NCBI GenBank assembly: GCA_037043455.1
Contig: JAWPHD010000290.1
Span: 124,001 to 188,000 of the forward strand
Source of the DNA: Cyrtodaria siliqua
Lineage: Eukaryota; Mollusca; Bivalvia; Adapedonta; Hiatellidae
Length of the DNA: 64,000 nucleotides
Reading direction: 5' to 3'
The number at the start of each line of letters is the position of its first letter. The stretch's first letter is position 1. Positions 34,286-45,500 of this stretch are shown here, in pieces. The notes under the pieces are model-generated. The model was not told the origin of the DNA. It saw nothing but the letters and a program-made list of their open reading frames with translations, and ran no database searches. The position numbers and the translations under genes are program-made.

Positions 34286-37200
34286 GTGAATGGTATAACA
34301 CGGCATGACATCTAAATGATATAGGTGACGGGTTTTACACGTCGTGCCATTTACAAGATATAGTTGATGGTTGGTACACGTCATGACAACCTACATGATT
34401 TAGGAATAGAGTGTTAGACGTCATGCATACATGCAACACACATGATATAAGTAAGAATTTCTGAAGTTAATACAACTAACATGATATAGGTCAATAGTGT
34501 TACATGTCATGACATATGCCTGCTACAGGATCAGGGTGTTATACGTCATGACATCTACATGATTTATTTGAAATTGCTACACGTCCTGACATCTGTATGA
34601 TTTATGTGAATAGTGGTACACGTCATGACATCTACATGATATTGGTGACGAGTGTTACACGTCATGAAGTCTCCATGCTATAGGTGAAGATGTGAAAAGT
34701 GTTACACGTCATGACATCTACATGATTTATGTGAAGAGTGTTACACGTCCTGACATCTACATGAATTATGTGAAGATTGTTACACGTTCTGACATCCATA
34801 TGATTTATGTGAAAAGTGTTACACGTCATGACATCTACATGATTTATGTGAAGAGTGTTACACGTCCTGACATCTGCATGCTTTCTGTGAAGATTGTTAC
34901 ATGCCAAGACATCTGCATGCTTTCTTTGAAGTTTGTAACATTTCATGACATATACATGATTTATGTGAATACTGATACATGCCATGACAACACACATGAT
35001 ATAGGTGAAGAATGTTACGCATCATAACACGTACATGCTATAGGTGAAGGGTGTTATACGTCATCATATCTACATGATATTGGTGAAGGGTGTTACACGT
35101 CATGACATCAGCATGGTATCGGTGAAGGGTTTTATACGTCATGACATCTGCATGGTATTGGTGAAGGGTTTTATACGTCTTGATATCTACATGATATTGG
35201 TGAAGGGTGTTGCACGTCATGACGTATACATGCTATATGTGAAGGGTGTTGTACGGCAAGAAATCTACGTGATATTTCTGAAGGGTGTTACACGTCATGA
35301 CATATGCATGGTATTGGTGATCGGTTTTATACGTCATGATATCTACATGATAATGCTGAATGGTGTTACACGTCATGAAATCTATATGATATTGGTGAAG
35401 GGTGTTACACGTCATGACAAATACATGATATTGGTGAAGAGGGTTATACGTCATGACATATACATGGTATTGGGGAAGGGTTTTATACTTCATGACACCT
35501 ACATTATATGGGTGAAGGGTGTTATACGTCATAACATCTACATGCTATTGGTGAAGGGTGTTATCTGTCCATCTACATGATATTGGTAAAGTGTGTTACA
35601 TCTGCATGGTATTCGTGAAGGGTTTTATTCGTCATGACATCTACATGATATACGTGAAGGGTGATATACATCATTGCATTTACATGATATTCTTGAAATG
35701 TGTTACAAATCATGACGTCTGCATGGTATTGGTAAAGGGGTTTCATGACGTCTACATGATATAGGTGAAAAGTATTATACGCCATGACATATACTGGATA
35801 TTCTTGAAGGGTGTTAAACGTCATGACATATGTATGGTGTTGGTGAATGGTTTTATACGTCATGACATCTACATGATATTGGTGAAGGGTGTTACACGTC
35901 ATGAAGTCTACATGATATTGACCAAGATGTTACACGTCATGACATACATGTTATCGTCAAAAAGTTTTATGCGTCATGACTTCTACATGATATTGATGAA
36001 GAGTGTTACACGTCACGACGTATACATTATGCTTGTGAAGGGTGTTACACTTCATGAAATATACATGCTATTGATGAAAGGCTTTACACATCATGACGTC
36101 TACATATTTGTGAAGGGTGTTACACTTCATGACATCTACATGATATTGGTGAAGGGTGTCACACGTCAAGAGATAAACATGATATTGGTGAAAAGTTGTA
36201 TACGTCATTACGTCTAAATGATATTGGTGAAGGGTGTTACACGTCATGACATCTACATGCTATTGGTGACGAGTGTTATACGACATGACATCTACATTAT
36301 ATTGGTGAAGGGTGTTAAACGTCATGACATCGACATGATATCGGTGAAGGGTTTTATACGTCGTGACATCTATTAGTGAAGGTGTAACACGTCATGACTA
36401 TTACATCATATTGATGAAGCGTGTTACAGGTCATGACATTTACATTATATCGGTGAAGGGTGTTACTCATCATGACGTCTATATGATATTGGTGAAGTGT
36501 GTTGCACGACACTATTTCTATAGACTGTTGGTGAAGGGTTTTACACGTCATGACATCTACATGATATTCGCGAAAGGTGTTACACGTCATGATATGTGTA
36601 TGGTATTTGTGAAGATTTTTTTACATCATGACGTCTACATGATATTGGTGAAGGGTGTTACACGTCATGACGTCTACATGATGGTGTTACACGTCATGAC
36701 ATACATGCTTTTGGTGAAGGGTGTTATCCGTTAAGACATCTACATGATCTTGGTAAAGTGTGTTACACGTCCTGACATATGCATGGTATTCGTGAAGGGT
36801 TTTATACGTCATGACGTCTACATGATATTAGTGAAGGGTGTTACAAATCATGACGCCTACATGCTATAGGTGACGGGTGTTATACGTCATTGCATTTACA
36901 TGATATTATTGAAAGGTGTTACAAATCATGACGTCTGCATGGTATTGGTAAAGGGTTTGTTTTCATGACGTCTACATGCTATAGGTGAAGGGTGTTATAC
37001 GCCATGACATATGCTGGATATTCTTGAAGGGTGTAAAACGTCATGACATATGTATGGTGTTGGTGAATGGTTTTATACGTCATTACATCTACATGATATT
37101 GGTGAAGGGTGTTACACGTCATGAAGTCTACATGATATTGGCCAAGTTGTTACACGTCATGACATACATGCTATTGGTGAAAGGTTTTATACGTCATGAC

Positions 37201-38070
37201 GTCTACATGATATTGGTGAAGAGTGTTACACGTCACGACGTATACATTATGTTTGTGAAGGGTGTTACACTTCATGACATATACATCATGACGTCTCCAT
37301 ATTTATGAAAGGTGTTACACTTCATGCCATCTACATTATATTGGTGAAGGGTGTCACACGTCAAGAGATAAACATGATATTGGTGAAATGTTGTATACGT
37401 CATTACGTCTACATGATATTGGTGAAGGGTGTTAAACGTCATGACATCGATATGTTATCGGTGAAGGGTTTTATACGTCAACACATCTACATGCTATTGT
37501 TGAAGGTGTTACACGTCATGACATATGCATGATATTGGTGTCGTGCAATACACTTCACCAATATCATATAGACGTCATGACGTATAACACCCTTCATCGA
37601 TATAATGTAGATGTCATGACGTGTCGTGCAACACACTATGATATTGGTGAAGGGTGTTGCACGTCACTACTTCTACATACTATTGGTGAAGGGTTTTACA
37701 CGTCATGACATCTACATGATATTCGTGAACGGTGTTACACATCATGATATTGGCATGATATTTTAGAAGGGTGTTACACATCATGACATCTGCATGATAT
37801 TGGTGAAGGATTTTATACGTCATGACATATACATGATATTTATGAAGGATGTTACACGTCATGAACTTTACATGATATTGGTAGATGGTTTTATACGTCA
37901 TGAAGTCTACATGATATTGGTGAAGGGTGTTACGTATACATGATGTTGGTGAAACGTTTTATACCTCATGACTTTTATATGATATTGGTGAAGGGTGCTA
38001 AATATCACGACGAATACATGATATTGGTAAAGGGTGTTACACGTCATGTCATACACATTAAGTTGGTAAA
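34286..38070. repeat. 39-bp satellite, about 97 units, with higher-order repeat
   Basis: The unit is ggtgaagggtgttacacgtc + atgacatctacatgatatt. It alternates loosely between a 'gtgttacacg' type and a 'gttttatacg..gcatgg' type. Each unit carries the palindrome GTCATGAC, often extended to the 12-bp ACGTCATGACGT. The first 400 bp are the most diverged. A block of about 850 bp from about 35530 is repeated from about 36690 with the same unit variants in the same order. Since 39 is a multiple of three, open frames of 100-178 codons arise on both strands (for example MILVKGVTRHDIY repeats); these are fortuitous. Confidence 0.9.
37545..37630 (-). repeat. Two inverted units inside the 39-bp satellite
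   Basis: 'acttcaccaatatcatatag' and 'aacacccttcatcgatataa' read the satellite in reverse. The plus orientation resumes at about 37632. 'gtcgtgcaa.aca' lies at both borders (about 37540 and 37622), as expected for an inversion. Confidence 0.75.
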
Positions 38071-39404
38071 AGGCAGGCCCGTAGTTACGCGGAGGCATAC
38101 CGAGACAGTTGCCGCGGTAACATTTTCGGAATGAATATCGGTAAATAATCAATCATTAACAAAAATGCTGCTTAAAAACAGTATTAAAACTAAAAGTTTG
38201 CCATGGAAATGCAGTAATACTTAAGAAATTGCATGCGAAAAAACCCGTGGTTTTGGGGACGGGAGTGCATTCCACCGGACGGCCATAGAAATGGATTTGC
38301 TTCGGTTACATTTCAGAGTTGGCTACGGACCAGAAGTTGACTATGTCCTGAAAATGATTATGGGGATGCACCATACATGTAAACGGGTGTGTTTAAATAA
38401 TATGTATATGTTATGTAAGTATGGACACTAGCATTGACTGAAGTATGTTACTTGGTCGAGATGGCGCATGTCATGTTGGTTTGTTATGATACTGGAGGCA
38501 ATAATTACCGGTTGGGTGGTCATTTCAGAAACAATGAAAACGGTCAAGTTAAATTTACAACGGCAATGATCCATCTTATTTTGGGTATATTTATATCAAA
38601 CGGTTTCATCTAAATTATTGATTTCGTCGGCAAATGTTGTGCTAAATCCAGATTCAATTACAACAATCATTTATTGATCAATTTCGACACCATCAAATTA
38701 GACGTCATAGTGTGCACCATTTGGGAATGTGTTTGGGTTGTATTCATTAACTATTTATGTACATACTCCATTCATGCTATAGGAATGTGTTTGGGTTGTA
38801 TTCATTAACTATTTATGTACATACTCTATTCATGCTATAGGAATGTGTTGTTTTTTTTGCGATACCGAATATAATAATTACAACTAAAGGCGATATGAAA
38901 TTCGTTTGATATAGCATTTATGATTTACCATAAAAGAGTACTCAATCTTACAAGATTCAAAGGAAACTATGTCATACATCCTAAAATAAATAGAAAGTAG
39001 GTCATATACGTCTTTAATTTGAAAGTGAACCACGTAATTCTAGTATTAATTTATTTATTTTTACAATCATGACTAAACATTTAAAAAATACCCATGGACA
39101 GTACTTTGAATATAAAATGAATTATAGCGTGCACTTTAATATTAAAAACGACAAACGAAAATCTAAATAATTCCTGCTTCATAATCTCTGACGCTGTCGA
39201 AAAAGCATCTGTGATATTACAGTCGATAAATAGGAGAGTAGAACATCTGTGACATCCTTTAATGTTTTAAAAGCTAGGTTATCTTAATACATTCTCACAT
39301 TTAAAATGATAGTTTGGAATAAATTTACTAACCCGTACATTTACAACGAATTGAAAAAGTAAACATGAACTAGGTATAGGTCCTGCTTATTGTGATGACA
39401 ATAG
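38071..39404. other. No gene seen; one 58-bp tandem duplication
   Basis: 38724-38781 is repeated at 38782-38839 ('ggaatgtgtttgggttgtat...') and a third partial copy follows. A 43-codon open stretch from about 38289 (MDLLRLHFRVGYGPEVDYVL..) is protein-like but too short to support. Confidence 0.5.
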
Positions 39405-39625
39405 AGTAAGAGTGAAGTAGGGTGCACCACAGCGGCCTTTGTGGCAAGTGACCGTTCAATACGGTAGCCCTTATGTCAACTTTTTTGTGTTTGTGATGTC
39501 CTATCTTGCCTTTTATTCATCTTTATAGTTCGTGTTTGTTTCTGTCTGTGTTTGTGCTTGACTGTCGTCATTGAAACCTACCTTTCCTGTTCGATGTGTA
39601 TATCTGCTTTAACTGTAAAGGTTCT
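39405..39625 (+). mobile_element. Penelope-like 3' tail fragment (+)
   Basis: Matches 11240-11470 of copy 1, including the core around 'aatacggtagcccttatgtc' and the following 'gtgtttgtgatgtc'. No coding part. Confidence 0.75.
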
Positions 39626-39797
39626 TTATTTTTTATTAACACTGTTGGACAGGAAATACGTTACTGGTTGTCATCCAACATCACTCCACAGTGTGACAGA
39701 CTTTCATAAGAGTGAGTATTAAGTAGTTCATCTTTGGCGTATACACATGTGTGTATAAATACACATGTACTCTGGAGTTTTACGCTTATATCTGTGG

Positions 39798-39972
39798 AAT
39801 TAGATATAAAAATCGAACAGGAAAAACTAGCACTCAAAGACGACAGTCAATCATTAACACTCACAGAAACAAAAATCAACTTTAAAGATAAATAAAAGGC
39901 CAAATAAGACATCCCAAACGAATTGACAATAGGGCTACCGCATTGGAACGGTCAGTGGCAGAAAGGTCGCTG
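39798..39972 (-). mobile_element. Penelope-like 3' tail fragment (-)
   Basis: Reverse orientation of the same tail: 'caaacgaattgacaataggg', 'ctaccgcattggaacggtca'. It faces the plus fragment 170 bp to the left. Confidence 0.75.
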
Positions 39973-40280
39973 GAAGTCATACCTGATATGCTCGTCTTAC
40001 TGTCTACACCTTTCTGAAAAAATAAATAAACGGAAAAGGCAGTGTATTGACAGCACATTCCTGCACGATAACACAAAACACAATTGGACATACAGTTATT
40101 ATAACTACGAGCAGTACACAAACGCATACTATGTGTATGAATTATTTGGAAGGAACAGTTGTTTACGATACTGTACACATTTGTACTGTTGTCGTAATTG
40201 TGATTACAAATGACAGATACAATGTAAGACTCCATGCCGACATAATTTACGATTGTTGATGACAGAGGTATATGCGCTAT

Positions 40281-41035
40281 GATCAAACGAGGCTCAATCC
40301 AGGAAGTAGTAACGCCTATTATTGACAGTGGTCCGTATGTAGACCAAACGAGGCTCAATCCAGGAAGTAGTAACGCCTATTATTGACAGTGGTCCGTATG
40401 TAGACCAAACGAGGCTCAATCCAGGAAGTAGTAACGCCTATTATTGACAGTGGTCAGTATGTAGACCAAACGAAGCTCAATCCAGGAAGTAGTGACGACT
40501 ATTCTTGACAGTGGTCAGTATGTAGACCAAACGAGGCTCAATCCAGGAAGTAGTAACGCCTATTATTGAAAATGGTCAGTAAGTAGACCAAACGAGGCTC
40601 AATCCAGGAAGTAGTGACGACTATTATTGACAGTGGTCAGTACGTAGACCAAACAAGGCTCAATCCAGGAAGTAGTAACGCCTATTATTGACAGTGGTCA
40701 GTATGTAGACCAAACGAGGCTCAATCCAGGAAGTAGTGACGACTATTATTGACAGTGGTCAGTACGTAGACCAAACAAGGCTCAATCCAGGAAGTAGTAA
40801 CGCCTATTATTGACAGTGGTCAGTATGTAGACCAAACGAGGCTCAATCCAGGAAGTAGTGACGACTATTCTTGACAATGGTCAGTAAGTAGACCAAACAA
40901 GGCTCAATCCAGGAAGTAGTAACGCCTATTCCGGAAAGTGGTCAGTACGTAGTCCAAAAAAGGCTCAATCTATTATTGACAGTGTTCAGTACGTAGATCA
41001 AACGAGACTCAATCTGGTATGAACGCCGGTTGTTA
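40281..41035. repeat. 61-bp satellite, about 12 units
   Basis: The unit starts 'gaccaaacgaggctcaatcc' and continues 'aggaagtagtaacgcctatt attgacagtggtcagtatgta'. The first units are almost identical; alternating variants (gacgactattcttgac and others) appear to the right. Confidence 0.9.
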
Positions 41036-42240
41036 ACGGAGGTATATACATAGATAAAAATTGGCTCGATCTGGAGCGCATGAACACATTGTCCCAGATG
41101 TTCAAAGACAGTTCATGGGAGAGATAACAAAACAAACGAGGCTCGCTCCTGAGAGTCTGAACACCTGTTTATGTATGTCAGTATGTACACACCCAGAATG
41201 GATCAAACTAGATTCGACACGAAAGAAAGTTCACCGTACTCTTATGACGGAGATAAATATTATAAAGTAGATCAACGATTAGCTGATCAAACGAGGTTCG
41301 ATCCGAAGAGTACGAAGGTCTGTTGTTGACGAAACTATGTTTTATAAGATCATATGTAAGATTATATGTGTATACGACCCGGGCTAGATGCATAGATGGA
41401 GAGATAAGCAGATTAAAAGAGAGTCGATCCGGAGAGTATGAACGTATGGTCATGATTTTGAGGGAGTCTGTTAATACCTAGATCAACGAGGTCTAAGCAA
41501 AGTACGGACGTATTTTCTTGAAGAGGTAGATTACTAAATGAAACAATAATCGAAGCAGAGAGAAGGCCAGTTGAGGATGGCGGTAGATAGACAAATTAAA
41601 TCAGGTCCATTCAGGAGAGTATGGACCCCTGTAATTGATGGGAGTAGATAACAAATCAACTAGACTCGATCCGAGATCATGCACTTCTGTTGTTAATGAG
41701 GTTAGTTAAGTCTCCATATGGCGAGTATGAAGGCCTGTCGTTGATGTGGGTATATCAGTTGATCATAATGGAGGCTCGATCTGGGGTTTATGCACGCCTG
41801 TTGTTGGCGGGGTTAGATAACAGATCAAACAAGACTCGATTCGAGATTACGATTGATAAGCAGATCAAACGACTAAATCCGGAGATGTTAAGCCTGTTTT
41901 TGACATTGTTAAATTAACATACAAAACGAGACTCGAAATTAAGGCTATATATGTTTGTTGTTGCCAGGGCATATCCATGTCAAACGAGAATCGATACGGA
42001 GCGTTTAAGCGTATGTTGTTGACGAAGTAGATGATCGGATTAAACGCAATTCGATCCCGACATATTGACAGAAGTAGATAATTGGATCAAACGAGGCTCG
42101 ATCCAGGCATATTGACAGGAGAAGATAATCGTCTGAGTAAACGCGATTCGATCCCGACATACTGACAGAAGTAGATAAACGGATCAAACGAGGCTCGTTC
42201 CAGACATATTGACAGGAGTAGATATAGAGATGGAACAATG
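41036..42240. repeat. Decayed continuation of the 61-bp satellite
   Basis: 'gatcaaacgaggctcgatcc' and variants recur at irregular spacing (for example about 41280, 41850, 42083, 42181), between unrelated spacers. This is the same family at much higher divergence. Confidence 0.65.
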
Positions 42241-42449
42241 CCCAATCTGACATAACTTTATAATACTTAAACAATGAAATGTTTAATATTGTAAGTTAGA
42301 AATGTGTTACACCTAAGTATTAAAGGCATGGAAAACACTGCTGCAACAGAAGAACAAGAATTAGACGGAACATGTAGAACACGTTACACTGGCGTGGTTT
42401 TGTAAATCTCAAAATATATCTCCCAAGGTGCCTTGCAACTGTTAATTCC

Positions 42450-42524
42450 TTATGGAGCAATGCAGGTTGTTCTAGTTGTCGTTGGCCTGGATAGCATAGA
42501 TTTTGATGGATACATAGGCACACA
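42450..42524 (-). CDS. Possible last exon: cytoplasmic tail of the receptor
   Basis: After AG at 42525-42526 a phase 0 frame reads CVPMYPSKSMLSRPTTTRTT then CIAP and TAA (42450-42452). Serine/threonine-rich content fits a short GPCR tail. The acceptor has a poor pyrimidine tract (cgataaag), so other endings are possible. Confidence 0.35.
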   Translation of the reverse strand, partial: CVPMYPSKSMLSRPTTTRTTCIAP

Positions 42525-45500
42525 CTTTATCGATTATAAATAAACAAAACATTCAACAATAAATAAAGTATTACCTTTTTCTTTCGAATGGAGGACACTG
42601 TATACAGGATGGGATTCAGTGCCGCATTTATTGGCAAAATAAAGACGACGATCCACGCATACATCTCCAAAGATAATTCAAACCCGCCTAAGGACATAAA
42701 ACCTGAAAATAAATCCGCACATCTCTCTTGAATGTAACCGAAATTATGTATGTTGCAAGGTACAACGAATTCATATTTGTGAATGGTCATTATTATTTGT
42801 TTACATATTCAGAACATAAATTTAAACATTTAACCATGACCGATCTTGTTCTATTCTGAAATTGTATTTTTCCTTTAGAATCCTTCACCGGCATTACGCC
42901 TTCACTAGATAAACACTTTGAGTCATCAAAATGAAATTCACATATTAATCACTATTCACTCTTCTTCTTTCATACTTTCTTTTAGATCTGTCTTAAATAT
43001 TCAATCGGCTACCGCTTTCGATGTCCCCCACAAACTCATTGAAAGCATATATTAACGAAAATGATAGTGATTTTCTTAAAAATGAATCTCAGGACGGTTT
43101 ACAGGACTCTGTATCTAGCAACTATAATCAGAAAAATGAGATCTGAATAAAATATGGTTTGATGATGAGTTTTTGTCTTTGCATAAACATTTAAGATTTC
43201 TGAGCAGACAATTGTTCCAAAATCCTTTCTATAATCTTTTGAGGCTTAAAATATATAGCAAAATTAAACACAGCCGTGGTTAGGGAAAAATACAGATTAT
43301 ATAAAAATAAAAGTTAAGTTCATTTATTAGAAATTGAAATACAAAACCCAAAATTATTTTGTGATTCAATTAATCAGTTAAGGGATAAACAGAACTCACA
43401 TCCATCAGTAGATATTTCAACAGATGACTGGATGATCGATTTTAAAGCAGTCATTAATGCAACGAACACACATGATTGGTTGAAAACACGGTTAATTTTT
43501 CTTTTGATGATAATCAGATAAGTAATCAAAGTATTACAAACGACGAGGTTTTAAAAGATATGACTGTGCTTAAGGCGGGAAAATCATGTGGCACTGATTA
43601 GAATTCAAATAAAATGCTTAAGTTATTATCCTATGACTTTTTTAATTATATATTGCAAAAACGTATTTATCCAAATATGTAAGCGGAAGGAACATATGAA
43701 GCCGATATATAAAGGAGGGGGCTGTTCATACCCATCTAATTAAAGAGAAATTTCGTTGTCCAGTTGTTCAAGTAAACTGCTTAGTAGGATATAAATACAT
43801 CTTCCTGATAATTACCTTGAATTATATGATATTTCATGTGTGGGACAAATCGGATTCAGAAAGATCTGTAGAACAGTTGACCACATTCTTACACTCAAAT
43901 TGATAATTGATAAATCTTTTAAATCTTGCAAACATGTGATTACATGCTTTGAGGATTTCAGTAAAGCCGTTGGTACAATAAATAGAATATACCTTATGTA
44001 CAAACTAACAAAATATGGCATAAATGGACAATTTATGACATGTATGAAGACCTGTCTTGTATCCATTAAGAATAATAACAACCTCAGGGAAAGATTTAAC
44101 ACTACATCTGGTGCTAAACAGGGCCGTAACCGCTGTCAGACTTTATTTTCTTTGTACATACACGATTTGGTTAATTTCTTTGATGATACATGTGACATAG
44201 TTTCTATTGCTTTTACAAAAATATAATGTTTAATGTAACACTATGTAAATGGCATTGTTCTGTTGTCCAATAGTGCTGGAGGACGTAACTCCCTTCTAAC
44301 TGAAGTTGATGAGTTTTGTAAGAAATGGAATCCTACTGTAAATTAATAAAACAAAATATAAAAACAAAAACAAAGCAAACACAATTCTTTTAGCAAGGCT
44401 GGCAGCTTGAAAAAAATTATAGTGTTTATAAAAAAATAATAAAATAGAAATTGTTATTGAATATAAGTAATTACCATAAACTTCGAAAAACCTTTGCGCA
44501 CATGTTATTATCGTTACGAAATTTTGCAAAGGATTTACTTTTAAAAAATACATGTCTTCTGCGAGAAGCTATGTTGATTCGATTTACAAACTAGCCTCCT
44601 TGAGCATAATCGCTTTCATACTCTCTGTATTTAATTTGTTAAAACGTATATCAAAAGAGGTAATGGCTCTATCACTTTACAACGTACAGCATGTTCATCG
44701 GTTGACCCTTTTACAGTTCGCCACTCTGCTTACCTAGTTGATTGTGCGATGACCGGACAGATTGTGGACCCTATGATGACGTCTACCTAAATCCTTATAG
44801 GACGGTAGCGTTTGAATTTTGTCTTAAATATTGTCTTTTGTTACCTTAACGGTTTGTTCTCGTAATGTTCTGGTTTCTGCCAAGTCACTGAGTACTTACT
44901 TTGAGGCTTTCAAGGCTTTTGTTATTTTTTATTTTATATACATGTTCATTTATGTGTTTTCCTTATATTGTCTATTTATGCTATCTTGTTTGTTAAAGAA
45001 TATAACCTGGCGGGATATCTTTATTTGATGCACTCTAGAACCTGGTTTACATCCCCATCGACCTTTGTTTCCACTGACCATTCCAAGGCGGTAGCCCTAT
45101 TCTCAAAAAGGATATAAAAGTCGAATAGGAAATACAGCATTCAAAACACTATCAACCTCAAACACGCACAGAAACAAACAGCAACTACAAAGATGAATAA
45201 AAAGCAGGACATGACATCACAAACATAAACGGATTGACAATAGGCTACCAACTTGGATCGGTCAGTGGCTTAACAGACCGCTGGGTGTTTAAACAAGGTT
45301 CTAGGGTGCACCAAACCTCACTCTTACCCTATTGTCACCCCAATAAAATGGGACAGTGTAAATAACGATATCAACCTTTTTTATGTTTGCGATGTCATAT
45401 CTGGCCTTTTATCCATATTTGCAGTTGTTTTGATTTTGTGAGTGTTTGTGTTTGACTATGGTCCTTGAACGCCACATTTCCTGTTCGACTTTTATAGCTA

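Noticed and set aside
35044..36734. Open frames of 100-178 codons on both strands (VKGVTRHDIY and its reverse)
   Set aside because: They arise from the 39-bp satellite; both strands are open in the same place and frames shift at every non-triplet indel.
38289..38420. 43-codon stretch MDLLRLHFRVGYGPEVDYVL..
   Set aside because: Protein-like but too short, with no splice sites or known domain.
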